From: an uncultured Lachnospiraceae bacterium
GTDB lineage: Bacteria > Bacillota > Clostridia > Lachnospirales > Lachnospiraceae
Assembly (NCBI GenBank): GCA_950097145.1
Contig: CATNCF010000002.1
Location: 119,468-183,467, forward strand
Length of the DNA stretch: 64,000 nucleotides
Direction: 5' to 3'
Shown one piece after another: positions 8,121 through 16,674 of this stretch (positions are counted from its first letter, which is position 1; each line of letters opens with the position of its first letter). The position numbers were made by a program, and so were the translations under genes. The notes below the pieces were generated by a model. It did no database searches. It saw only the letters and a list, made by a program, of their open reading frames with translations, and had not been told where the DNA came from.

Positions 8121-9167
8121 ATGCAAGGAAAATTAAACCAACGAATTGAAAATAATGAGAAAGTACATAGTTACCTGCCTATTGTTCCATTTCCCAAGAA
8201 CATGCTGCTGGAGATTACCAATGTCTGCAATAGCTGCTGTATTTTCTGCGCAAATGCAAAAACAAGCAGAAAAAAGAAAATGATGGATTTGGCATTCGGG
8301 AAAAAAATATTAAAAGAAGCATATGACAATGGAACAAGGGAAGTTGGCTTTTATGCCACAGGCGAACCGCTGGTAAATATGGATTTGGAAAAATATATTG
8401 CATATGCAAAACAAATTGGGTATGAATACGTTTACATTACTACAAACGGCGTTCTTTTGGATAAACAAAGAGCAGAATCTATCATTGAAGCAGGCATTGA
8501 CAGCGTCAAATTTTCCATAAATGCCTCTAATGAACAAGATTATTATCTGATCCACGGAAAAGACGATTTTAACAGGATTATCAATAATATTACGGAGTTT
8601 CATGAGGTCCGGAAACATTCAAAGAAGCCTGTTAATTTATTTATTTCATGCATTTTAACCAGTTATACGCAGGAAATAAAAGATGAGATGAATTTTATTT
8701 TTAAGGACATTGCTGATGACATGTTTTTCTTAGAATGTGTTAACCAGGGCGGATATATGCATGAAATCAATAAACGTTTGGCAATAGGAGGAGACGGAGG
8801 TTATCATCCGCCAAATAATATCTGTCCTATGTTTTTTAAAAACCTGTATGTGTCTGTGGAAGGCTATTTAACGATGTGCTGTACAGATTTCCAAAATTAT
8901 CTGGCAGTGGCTGATTTAAACAAAACTCCACTAAAAGACGCCTGGAATAATGAACATGCGCAGAAATTAAGAAAGGCGCATATCGACCATAAGCTTGCAG
9001 GCACACTTTGCTTTAACTGTATCTATAATACCAGACAAAACATAGAGCCATTAGTTCCAGACTATGCTGTTTCCTTTGATTATGAGACGTATGATTTGTC
9101 CAGTAATATTGAACAGCGGATTTTGGAATGGGAACAAAAAAAGACTGTGAATACAGATACAAAATGA
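8121..9167 (+). CDS. Radical SAM/SPASM-domain protein
   Basis: A 348-residue radical S-adenosylmethionine enzyme. The cluster-binding CX3CX2C motif is CNSCCIFC in the EITNVC context near residue 35. A cysteine-bearing C-terminal region (MCCTDF, then LCFNCIYN near residue 290) is the expected auxiliary-cluster SPASM/twitch domain. The ATG at 8121 has GGAG seven bases upstream. It follows the CMP-sugar synthetase directly and precedes the Maf-like gene, so it probably alters a sugar or the acceptor protein of this pathway, for example by epimerisation, methylation or a backbone change. The reaction cannot be read from sequence. Confidence 0.78.
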   Translation: MQGKLNQRIENNEKVHSYLPIVPFPKNMLLEITNVCNSCCIFCANAKTSRKKKMMDLAFGKKILKEAYDNGTREVGFYATGEPLVNMDLEKYIAYAKQIGYEYVYITTNGVLLDKQRAESIIEAGIDSVKFSINASNEQDYYLIHGKDDFNRIINNITEFHEVRKHSKKPVNLFISCILTSYTQEIKDEMNFIFKDIADDMFFLECVNQGGYMHEINKRLAIGGDGGYHPPNNICPMFFKNLYVSVEGYLTMCCTDFQNYLAVADLNKTPLKDAWNNEHAQKLRKAHIDHKLAGTLCFNCIYNTRQNIEPLVPDYAVSFDYETYDLSSNIEQRILEWEQKKTVNTDTK

Positions 9168-9186
9168 CAGGACAGAGGATGAAATT

Positions 9187-10491
9187 ATGACAAAATTTGT
9201 TGTTTGGGGAATTGGCCACAGGGGACGGATATTATATGAACTGCTGGGGAAAGACCGGATCATTGCTTTTATAGATTCCAATCCGGAAAAAATCGGCAGT
9301 ACATATAAAGAATGCCCCATCATTGATTATGATACGTACAAGCAAAATTACAGAGCGTTTGCAATTATTGTTTCCATGACTTTTGGCGGGGGCGTAACAG
9401 AACTGCTGGAAAAAGATCAAATATTTTATTTTTCTGTGGAAAAATGCCCGCCGGAGTTCATGGGGTATGGACTGCAGACGGCAAAACATGTATTGGAAGG
9501 AAAGAAGCTGGATATTCCGGAGCATCTTGTTCTGTATGGAAGCACATTATATACCGTTTTAATTTTTGAGAGATTACAGGCGGACGGCTATGAAGATATT
9601 TCTGTTTTCCTGCCTTCTTACGTAAATAGGAAAGAACAAAAGATGTTTTTCGAAATGTTTCCGGAAATACATTTTGTCCAACTAGATGAGATAAATACGA
9701 AAAATGTTCTTTTGACAGAGAAAGTAAAACAATTGGAACCGGAATTAAAAGGCTCTTCCATAATTGATATTGTGGACTGGACCAAATATATTTCCGATTA
9801 TTACAATCCTGGAATTGAGGCGCTGAAGAATAAGCATCAGGGAGAGAGATGTTTCATTGTCGCTACGGGTCCAAGCCTGTCCTATGATGACCTTGCATGT
9901 CTGGATGCAAACAATGCGTTCTGCATCAGCATGAATTCAATTTTTACCTGTTTTTCCAAGACCTGCTGGAGGCCTGACTGTTATGCCGTACTAGACGCAG
10001 ATGGGATATTATTGTGGAAGGACCAGTTTCACAAAATGACAGACATCCCCTATAAATTTATTGCTGACAGCCAGCCAAATTATGACTATGCGCAATTAGA
10101 TTCCAGCTGGCATGTATATCATTCTATATTAGATGATTTTTCAATCCGCAATATGCTGTTCAGCGAAGATTTTTCCAGAACAGTATATAATGGCGCTACC
10201 ATAGTGTATGTATGCATCCAATTGGCGGTTTATCTGGGATTTAAAGAAATTTACCTGCTAGGGGTTGACTACAGCTACAAGAGAAATATGAAAAACCATT
10301 TTACCAGACAGGTGGAGCCTGATGAAAAATTTGACGGAATGAACGAACAAAACAGGATTCAGGAGATCTCATATCTGGCGTTTCAGAAGGCAGAAGAATA
10401 TGCCGGAAGCCATGGTATCAAAATCTATAATGCAACAAGGAATACCTGCCTGGATGTGTTTGAGCTGGCAGATTTCAAAACGTTATTTTAA
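9187..10491 (+). CDS. Motility accessory factor (Maf)/DUF115 glycosyltransferase-like protein
   Basis: A 434-residue protein. The N-terminal 120 residues resemble a small nucleotide-binding domain (VWGIGHRGRILYELLG). The central and C-terminal part is the DUF115/MptE-like domain, with FIVATGPSLSYDDL near residue 220 and IYLLGVDYSY near residue 355. Maf proteins in Campylobacter, Clostridium and Aeromonas transfer pseudaminic or legionaminic acid onto flagellin before export. Position right after the CMP-legionaminate genes supports that role. The window also encodes a flagellin (41344-42114) that could be its acceptor. Confidence 0.75.
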   Translation: MTKFVVWGIGHRGRILYELLGKDRIIAFIDSNPEKIGSTYKECPIIDYDTYKQNYRAFAIIVSMTFGGGVTELLEKDQIFYFSVEKCPPEFMGYGLQTAKHVLEGKKLDIPEHLVLYGSTLYTVLIFERLQADGYEDISVFLPSYVNRKEQKMFFEMFPEIHFVQLDEINTKNVLLTEKVKQLEPELKGSSIIDIVDWTKYISDYYNPGIEALKNKHQGERCFIVATGPSLSYDDLACLDANNAFCISMNSIFTCFSKTCWRPDCYAVLDADGILLWKDQFHKMTDIPYKFIADSQPNYDYAQLDSSWHVYHSILDDFSIRNMLFSEDFSRTVYNGATIVYVCIQLAVYLGFKEIYLLGVDYSYKRNMKNHFTRQVEPDEKFDGMNEQNRIQEISYLAFQKAEEYAGSHGIKIYNATRNTCLDVFELADFKTLF

Positions 10492-10515
10492 CATAAAACA
10501 AGGAGGAGCTGGAAC

Positions 10516-11628
10516 ATGAGATACTGCAAAATATGCACAATGCCAGACACAAGGCCGGGAATTGTATTTGACGAAGACGGGGTATGCTGTGCCTGCCGCC
10601 ATTATGAAAACAGGAAAAATGTTGACTGGGACAAGCGCTGGGAAGAGCTGGAAAAATTATGCGGTAAATACAGGGGATGCAATGGGGAAGGGAATTATGA
10701 CTGCGCTATCGCTGTGTCCGGCGGCAAAGACAGTCATTTTCAAGTTTACATTATGAAAGAAGTAATGCATATGAATCCAATTCTGTTCTCCGTGGAAGAC
10801 AATTTCCCCATGACAGAAGCTGGGATTTCAAATATTAAAAATATAAGCGAGGAATTCGGCTGCCCCATTATCAGTTATAAGCCCAATATTAAGGCACAGA
10901 AAATATTGATGCGGGCAATGTTTGAAAAGTATGGAAAACCCACCTGGTATATCGACCGGTATATCTATACCTTTCCGCTTCATATGGCTTTGAAATTCAA
11001 CACAATGCTGTTAGTTTATGGTGAGAATGTCAGTTATGAATACGGCGGGACGGAAGATGAAGAATCCTATTCAGCCCGCAGCCAGATCAATAATGGCGTA
11101 GCAAGCGGCTTCACGAAAGACGAGCTCCTAAGTTTTGGAGTATCAGAAAATGATCTTGCATTGACGGAAGCCCCCGGTCAGAACGAACTTGAGAAACTGG
11201 AGCCTGTCTATTTAAGTTATTTTCTGGATTGGAATAGTGTGCGGAACTACCAGTTTGCCAAAAGCAGGGGGTTTAGAGATTTAACGCATGAATGGGACAG
11301 GACGCACCATGCAGAGAATTTTGATCAGATAGATTCCCGGGCATATCTGGTGCATTCCTGGTTGAAGTATCCAAAATTCGGACATGGGGCGGCGACTGAC
11401 TATACGGCAAGGTTTATCAGGTATGGACTGATGGACAGGGAGGAAGCCATAAAAATAATCAAAGAAAAAGACCATGCCCTTGATCCGAAATGCGTGGATG
11501 ATTTCTGTGATTTTTGTGGATACACAAAGTCCGAATTCTGGAGTATTGTGGATAAGTTATATAATCCAGAGCTGTTTGAGAAGGATAGTATGGGGAGATG
11601 GAAACTAAAGTCTGCGATCTATGATTAG
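10516..11628 (+). CDS. N-acetyl-sugar amidotransferase (PseA/LegA/WbuX family)
   Basis: A 370-residue PP-loop ATP-pyrophosphatase enzyme with the loop AVSGGKDSHFQ near residue 73. Cysteine pairs lie at the N-terminus (CKICTMP, CCACRHY) and near the C-terminus (CDFCGYT), as in this family. PseA and its relatives convert an acetamido group on a nonulosonic acid to an acetamidino group using glutamine- or PseG-independent amide nitrogen chemistry. A strong AAGGAGG precedes the ATG. Here it probably makes an amidino derivative of the legionaminic-type acid, matching amidino-decorated flagellins known elsewhere. Substrate is inferred from context. Confidence 0.8.
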   Translation: MRYCKICTMPDTRPGIVFDEDGVCCACRHYENRKNVDWDKRWEELEKLCGKYRGCNGEGNYDCAIAVSGGKDSHFQVYIMKEVMHMNPILFSVEDNFPMTEAGISNIKNISEEFGCPIISYKPNIKAQKILMRAMFEKYGKPTWYIDRYIYTFPLHMALKFNTMLLVYGENVSYEYGGTEDEESYSARSQINNGVASGFTKDELLSFGVSENDLALTEAPGQNELEKLEPVYLSYFLDWNSVRNYQFAKSRGFRDLTHEWDRTHHAENFDQIDSRAYLVHSWLKYPKFGHGAATDYTARFIRYGLMDREEAIKIIKEKDHALDPKCVDDFCDFCGYTKSEFWSIVDKLYNPELFEKDSMGRWKLKSAIYD

Positions 11629-11689
11629 AATTTAGGTCTATGCAAAGAAAATTAACGAACTATAAATATGCATATATAAAGGAGATCAG

Positions 11690-13036
11690 ATGAAACCATT
11701 ACTGAGCATAGCGATACCGACATATGGAGCGCCCAAGAGCGTCATAGAAAACGTAAAAAGGTTATTAACATTTCAAAATAAAAAAGTGGAATATTTAGTG
11801 GTAGATAATGATGAAACAGGGACGCAGATCAAGAGTGAAATGCTGCAGATTAATGATTCACGCTTCCATTACTGCCAGAATAAAGAAAATATTGGCAAAA
11901 GCAACAACGTTGCAAAAGCTGTTGAAAAAGCAAAATCAGACAATGTATTGATATTAAGCAGCAATGATGAATTGTGTTTTGATGCGGTAAACGAAATACT
12001 AGAGTTGTTGGAAATTCAAACGCATTATGGGATTATGTTGGGAACTATTGTGACAGATAACAGTGGATATGGTTTTGATCCTAAATCACCAGGAATCTAT
12101 AAGGCTGGCAGTGAAGCATTGTGTGTCGTACCGTTTTTGGGCAATTTAATGCCAATGGTAATTAATCGAAAATGTTTAAACTTTACCCGCCTATACGGAC
12201 AAAATGAACACTATATGCAGCTTCGTATTGCTTTAGAAGCAGCAAAAAGAGGAAATCTTATATATCTTAATCATGTATTGGGAAAAATGTCGGCAAATGA
12301 AAACAATTTAATTACCACGGAAACAGATGAGTGTTTCGCTAATGGGTATTCTCCAGAAAAATGGGATATGAAAATTGGAGGAGTCTGGCATTTTTCCCCA
12401 GAAGCACGTCTGATGCAGTTGAAGAGTTACCTAAAGATAGTTGAAGACTGTTGTGAGAGACGTGATCAAAAACTTAAAGTCATTGAAAAATGGGTTATAA
12501 GCCTGATGTCCAAAAGTTTATTTGCCATTGCGGAGTACAAGTCTCCATTTACGATCAAAACGAATGGTTATTTAGGGCATTTACACTATAACGGAGTTTT
12601 GGAAAATTTTGAAAATGAAATGAACGCGTTTTTTCATCAACGGGAAAAAGAGGGCGATTATTTCTATTCCGGGCATTTGCATGATCTTGTAAATAATGAG
12701 CGTTTGTTGATAGAACAGGGAAAATCTATTTTACAGGAAATAATCCAGGCAGAAAATGTGTTTTTATATGGCGATGGAAGAAATCAGCGGAACTTGAAAA
12801 GTCTGCTTGCACTTATGAATATTGAGAGTAAATTGTTTACGAATGAAGATAGCTTAAAGGACAGCCTTATGTTAGTTATTTCCCAGACTGACAGAGAGAT
12901 GGAAAAGAAATTACTTGCAAATGGAGTCAAAAAAGTGCTTTTTATGGACAGAATGGCAAAATACCTGGGAATTGTATGGTGCAGTGAACATGAAGAACAG
13001 GAGTATTGGAAGGAATACCTGGCATATATGGATTAG
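11690..13036 (+). CDS. Family 2 glycosyltransferase with C-terminal extension
   Basis: A 448-residue protein. Residues 1-200 are a GT-A fold glycosyltransferase 2 domain (SIAIPTYGAPKSVIENV, then VLILSSNDELC in place of the usual DxD stretch). The C-terminal third contains a short Rossmann-like segment (ENVFLYGDGRNQRNLKSLL near residue 358), similar to the small nucleotide-binding units seen in other proteins of this island. A strong ribosome binding site (AAAGGAG) lies 6 bases before the ATG. It is separated from the previous gene by about 60 bases and followed closely by ddhC, so it may transfer the CDP-dideoxy-derived sugar. Donor and acceptor are unknown. Confidence 0.75.
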   Translation: MKPLLSIAIPTYGAPKSVIENVKRLLTFQNKKVEYLVVDNDETGTQIKSEMLQINDSRFHYCQNKENIGKSNNVAKAVEKAKSDNVLILSSNDELCFDAVNEILELLEIQTHYGIMLGTIVTDNSGYGFDPKSPGIYKAGSEALCVVPFLGNLMPMVINRKCLNFTRLYGQNEHYMQLRIALEAAKRGNLIYLNHVLGKMSANENNLITTETDECFANGYSPEKWDMKIGGVWHFSPEARLMQLKSYLKIVEDCCERRDQKLKVIEKWVISLMSKSLFAIAEYKSPFTIKTNGYLGHLHYNGVLENFENEMNAFFHQREKEGDYFYSGHLHDLVNNERLLIEQGKSILQEIIQAENVFLYGDGRNQRNLKSLLALMNIESKLFTNEDSLKDSLMLVISQTDREMEKKLLANGVKKVLFMDRMAKYLGIVWCSEHEEQEYWKEYLAYMD

Positions 13037-13058
13037 ATTACTGAATAGGAGCAGGAGA

Positions 13059-14402
13059 ATGCTGGAAAAAAGAAAAGTGTTACATGATCAGATACTTTCG
13101 TTGGTAAGGGAGTATTATCAAATAAATAAAGAAGAAATAAAACCTTTTAAAGCAGGGGACAGAATTCAATATTCAGGAAGAATATACGATGCTGAAGAAT
13201 TGGTAAATTTAGTGGATTCTGCGTTAGAGTTCTGGCTGACGGCAGGACATTATGTAACAGAGTTTGAAAATGGATTGGCAGATTATTTGGGGGTAAAGCA
13301 TTGCTCATTAGTGAATTCCGGTTCCTCAGCGAATTTATGTGCATTTATGTCGCTGACTTCTCATAAGTTAGGGGAACGTCGTATTTGCGTTGGGGATGAA
13401 GTGATAACAGTGGCCGCTGCTTTTCCAACAACAGTCGCGCCAATTATCCAATCCGGTGCAGTTCCGGTGTTTGTGGATATAACGCTGCCTGATTACAATA
13501 TCAACACAGAGTATTTGCAGAAAGCGCTAAGTGAGAAAACAAAAGCCGTTTTTCTGGCTCATACATTGGGAAACCCATTTGATATTCAGACAATAAAGGA
13601 TTTTTGTATTCGTCATAATCTGTGGCTGATTGAAGATAATTGCGACGCTCTGGGTTCTAAATATTTTTACAATGGAGAATGGCGTATGACTGGCACAGTG
13701 GGGGATCTGTCGACCTGCAGCTTTTATCCACCACACCATATAACTTTAGGAGAAGGAGGGGCAGTATGCACTAATAATGCACAGCTTTTCCATCTTGTAA
13801 ATTCATTCAGGGATTGGGGAAGAGACTGTTGGTGTGCATCAGGAGTAGATGATACCTGCCACCATAGGTATACGCAGCAATTTGGGGAACTTCCATATGG
13901 GTATGATCATAAATATGTGTATTCGCATCTGGGATATAATTTAAAATCCACAGATTTGCAGGCATCTGTGGGATGCGCCCAGTTAAAGAAACTGCCGCAG
14001 TTTGTAGAGGCAAGAAAAAATAACTGGAACTATTTGAGAGAAAAGCTGGATGATTTGAAAGAAATATTTGTGCTGCCCGAAAAGACAGAAAATTCACAGC
14101 CGAGTTGGTTTGGTTTTTTAATAACTTTAACAGAGCAAGCGGGATTTACAAGGGATCAAATTGTACAATATTTGGAAAAGAATAATGTTCAAACAAGACT
14201 GTTATTTTCAGGAAACATTATCAAGCATCCCTGTTTTGATGAGATGAGAACACAGAAAAAGGGATTTCGTGTTGTCGGGGATTTACATATCACGGACAGA
14301 ATCACAGAAAATACGTTTTGGATTGGTGTATATCCTGGAATGACAAAAGAAAAACTGGACTATATGGTGAAATTAATACATCGTTTTGTGGAAGAAAATT
14401 GA
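13059..14402 (+). CDS. ddhC: CDP-6-deoxy-4-hexulose 3-dehydrase (E1; RfbH/DdhC)
   Basis: A 447-residue PMP- and iron-sulfur-dependent enzyme that removes the C3 hydroxyl in CDP-3,6-dideoxyhexose synthesis. It belongs to the DegT aminotransferase fold, but the catalytic lysine is replaced by histidine: SFYPPHHITLGEGGAV, His226/227. The [2Fe-2S] ligands are visible: Cys195, Cys257, Cys259 and Cys267, with the CX1CX7C spacing of E1. The start at 13059 has GCAGGAGA upstream; a longer frame would overlap the preceding gene by 122 bases. Its classical reductase partner (DdhD/E3) is not in the window, so electron delivery is open. It opens the branched-sugar gene group. Confidence 0.92.
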   Translation: MLEKRKVLHDQILSLVREYYQINKEEIKPFKAGDRIQYSGRIYDAEELVNLVDSALEFWLTAGHYVTEFENGLADYLGVKHCSLVNSGSSANLCAFMSLTSHKLGERRICVGDEVITVAAAFPTTVAPIIQSGAVPVFVDITLPDYNINTEYLQKALSEKTKAVFLAHTLGNPFDIQTIKDFCIRHNLWLIEDNCDALGSKYFYNGEWRMTGTVGDLSTCSFYPPHHITLGEGGAVCTNNAQLFHLVNSFRDWGRDCWCASGVDDTCHHRYTQQFGELPYGYDHKYVYSHLGYNLKSTDLQASVGCAQLKKLPQFVEARKNNWNYLREKLDDLKEIFVLPEKTENSQPSWFGFLITLTEQAGFTRDQIVQYLEKNNVQTRLLFSGNIIKHPCFDEMRTQKKGFRVVGDLHITDRITENTFWIGVYPGMTKEKLDYMVKLIHRFVEEN

Positions 14403-14627
14403 TACAGACAATGAGTGAAAGGGTAATTTCTTATGGGATCCTAAAAACAACATCACGAAAAATATTATGTGTATCCAAAAGACTTTTGATACTATAACGG
14501 TGCGATGAAATGGAAAGGTTACTAAATGCTAAGAAATTTATGGCTGGTCGTATGGAACGAATTAAAGGCAGTATTTTTGTAATTGCGGGTAGATCGGCAG
14601 AGATTGATAGGAAGTGGATGGTTTTTT

Positions 14628-15611
14628 ATGATGATAGAACAAATCCTCAAAAAAGAAGACGCATTGGCAATGTATAGGTCCATGCTCAGAATTCGAATGA
14701 CGGAAACTGCCATTGCAGATAATTATTATAATGATATTCGAGAAATGCATACGCCAGTTCATCTATATGATGGCCAGGAAGCGGTTGCTGTGGGTGTCTG
14801 TATGCAATTAAATATGGACGATGTGATTTTCAGTAATCACAGATGCCATGGACATTATTTGGCCAAAGGCGGGGACTTGAATGCCATGATTGCAGAATTG
14901 TTTACAAAAGAAACCGGATGCTGTCATGGGATGGGCGGTTCTATGCATTTGACAGACCGCTCTGCAGGTGTGGCAGTTTCTTCTGCCATAGTTGCCGGGA
15001 ATGTTTCTATTGCTGCAGGCTATGCATTGGCCATAAAACAACAGAAAAAATCCAGTCTTGCAGTTGTATTTTTAGGTGATGGTGCTTCTGAGGAAGGCTC
15101 TGTTTATGAAAGCGTATGCTTTTCTAAAATACACAAGCTGCCGATTTTATATGTCTGCGAAAATAACGGTTATGCCATATCTACTGGATGGGAGATCAGA
15201 GAACCCTTATCTTCTGTTTCTGAAAAATTTGAAACCATTGTCCCAGTGAGAAAGATAGATGGAAATAATGTGCTTGAAGTTTTTGAGGAGGCAGGAAACG
15301 TCCTTGAACAAGTCCGCCAGGGCAGCGGTCCGTTTTTTCTGGAATGTCAAACCTATCGTCTGCGGGATCACCACAATATTGGAACAGGGATTGAAAGCGG
15401 CTACCGAACGCAGGAGGAATGGACAGCATGGGAAAAACGTTCTCCCATAGAGTTTATGAAAAAATTTCTAATGGAAAAGGAATGGCTGTCAGCAAAGGAA
15501 CAGCAAGAATTAATAGCAGATATTAAGGAAGAAATAGATCGTGCGTTTGTGTTTGCGCATGAGAGCAAATTGCCAGATATGGATAATATGGTCAAATATT
15601 TATGGGGATGA
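14628..15611 (+). CDS. Thiamine-diphosphate-dependent E1 alpha-like subunit
   Basis: A 327-residue protein of the 2-oxoacid/acetoin dehydrogenase E1 alpha family. The ThDP-binding motif starts GDGASEEGSVYES near residue 150 and closes with CENNGYAIST. Near residue 100 it has CCHGMGGSMHLTDRSAG, also typical. The ATG at 14628 or the adjacent 14631 follows AGGAAGTGG. No E2 acyltransferase or E3 dehydrogenase genes accompany it, arguing against a dehydrogenase complex. Set inside a CDP-dideoxysugar cluster with its beta partner, it more likely forms an acetyl-transferring carboligase that adds two carbons to a keto sugar, as proposed for AviB1/AviB2 of avilamycin synthesis. That role is inference. 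Confidence 0.85.
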   Translation: MMIEQILKKEDALAMYRSMLRIRMTETAIADNYYNDIREMHTPVHLYDGQEAVAVGVCMQLNMDDVIFSNHRCHGHYLAKGGDLNAMIAELFTKETGCCHGMGGSMHLTDRSAGVAVSSAIVAGNVSIAAGYALAIKQQKKSSLAVVFLGDGASEEGSVYESVCFSKIHKLPILYVCENNGYAISTGWEIREPLSSVSEKFETIVPVRKIDGNNVLEVFEEAGNVLEQVRQGSGPFFLECQTYRLRDHHNIGTGIESGYRTQEEWTAWEKRSPIEFMKKFLMEKEWLSAKEQQELIADIKEEIDRAFVFAHESKLPDMDNMVKYLWG

Positions 15612-15615
15612 TAGT

Positions 15616-16647
15616 ATGTCTTGGAACAGTTTAGATGAAGTTGAAAAGTATGACTGCATAAATCGAAAGGCAGTTCATGATCCACCATATACAGAAGTAG
15701 TACGTTCTGTTCTGATAGAGATGATGCGGCAGAAACCAGAGATTTTTATCATGGGACAAGGCGTAAATGATAAAGGTGGGATGTTTGGCATGACCGATGG
15801 GCTGAGTGGTATTTTTGGATCGGAGCGTGTATTTGATACGCCTATCGCAGAAACTGCTCTGACAGGGATTGCTGTCGGTGCAGCTATGGCAGGCCAGCAT
15901 CCCATTTATTTTCATAACCGTCCGGATTTTCTGTATCTGGCAATGGATCAGATTATCAATCATGCCAGCAAATATCATTTTATGTCTGGAGGACAATATA
16001 GTGTTCCCCTTATCATTTGGGCAGTGACAGGCAGAGGATGGGGTTCGGCAGCACAACATTCCCAAAGCATACATGGACTACTCATGCATGTGCCAGGAAT
16101 CAAAATTGTAATGCCGACAACGCCTTATGATGCCAAAGGTTTATTAATTACTGCCCTTGAGGATTCCAATCCTATATTATTTTTAGACCATAGATGGCTG
16201 CATGGACAAAAAGAGAGTGTCCCTTCTAAGTTATATAAAATTCCATTTGGTAAAGGAACTATTAGAAAAAATGGTAAAGATATTACCATTGTAGGACTTT
16301 CTGCCATGATTCCAGAAAGCCTGAGAGCTGCGGAGTTATTGGAACAGTCAGGCATATCAGCAGAGATCATTGATTTGAGAAGCATCAAGCCTTATGACAG
16401 GAAATTAATTGCAGATTCTGTGAGAAAAACAGGACGGCTGCTAATTGCTGATACTGGCTGGGAGTGCTGTGGCGCCGCTTCAGAAATAGCAGCCAAGGCA
16501 TATGAGGATGCATGGAAACAATTGAAAGCCCCTGTACAGATTGTCGCTTTGAGAGACATACCTACGCCGGCAGCCTATAATTTGGAAGATGAATATTATC
16601 AAAATGCAGATGATATTTACGTAAAAGCGATGAATCTGTTACGGTAA
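15616..16647 (+). CDS. Thiamine-diphosphate-dependent E1 beta-like subunit
   Basis: A 343-residue E1 beta/transketolase C-terminal-type protein. The pyrimidine-binding domain shows VFDTPIAETALTGIAVGAAM near residue 77, and the C-terminal transketolase domain shows ITIVGLSAMIPESL followed by IDLRSIKPYD. It starts four bases after the alpha subunit stop. The frame is open further upstream into the alpha gene, but the ATG at 15616 gives a normal-length protein. The alpha and beta chains together make the ThDP site. With no E2 or E3 gene nearby, the pair probably uses pyruvate or a similar 2-oxoacid to acylate a CDP-4-keto sugar. Confidence 0.85.
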   Translation: MSWNSLDEVEKYDCINRKAVHDPPYTEVVRSVLIEMMRQKPEIFIMGQGVNDKGGMFGMTDGLSGIFGSERVFDTPIAETALTGIAVGAAMAGQHPIYFHNRPDFLYLAMDQIINHASKYHFMSGGQYSVPLIIWAVTGRGWGSAAQHSQSIHGLLMHVPGIKIVMPTTPYDAKGLLITALEDSNPILFLDHRWLHGQKESVPSKLYKIPFGKGTIRKNGKDITIVGLSAMIPESLRAAELLEQSGISAEIIDLRSIKPYDRKLIADSVRKTGRLLIADTGWECCGAASEIAAKAYEDAWKQLKAPVQIVALRDIPTPAAYNLEDEYYQNADDIYVKAMNLLR

Positions 16648-16674
16648 AAAGTCATGGAGATAAAGGAAGTCAAA

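Noticed and set aside
12915..13058. N-terminal extension of ddhC
   Set aside because: Would overlap the GT2 gene by 122 bases; a good binding site lies directly before the ATG at 13059, which gives the family's usual length.
14510..14677. Small plus-strand frame of 55 codons before the E1 alpha gene
   Set aside because: It overlaps the E1 alpha start, lacks a binding site and resembles no family I know; perhaps decayed sequence.
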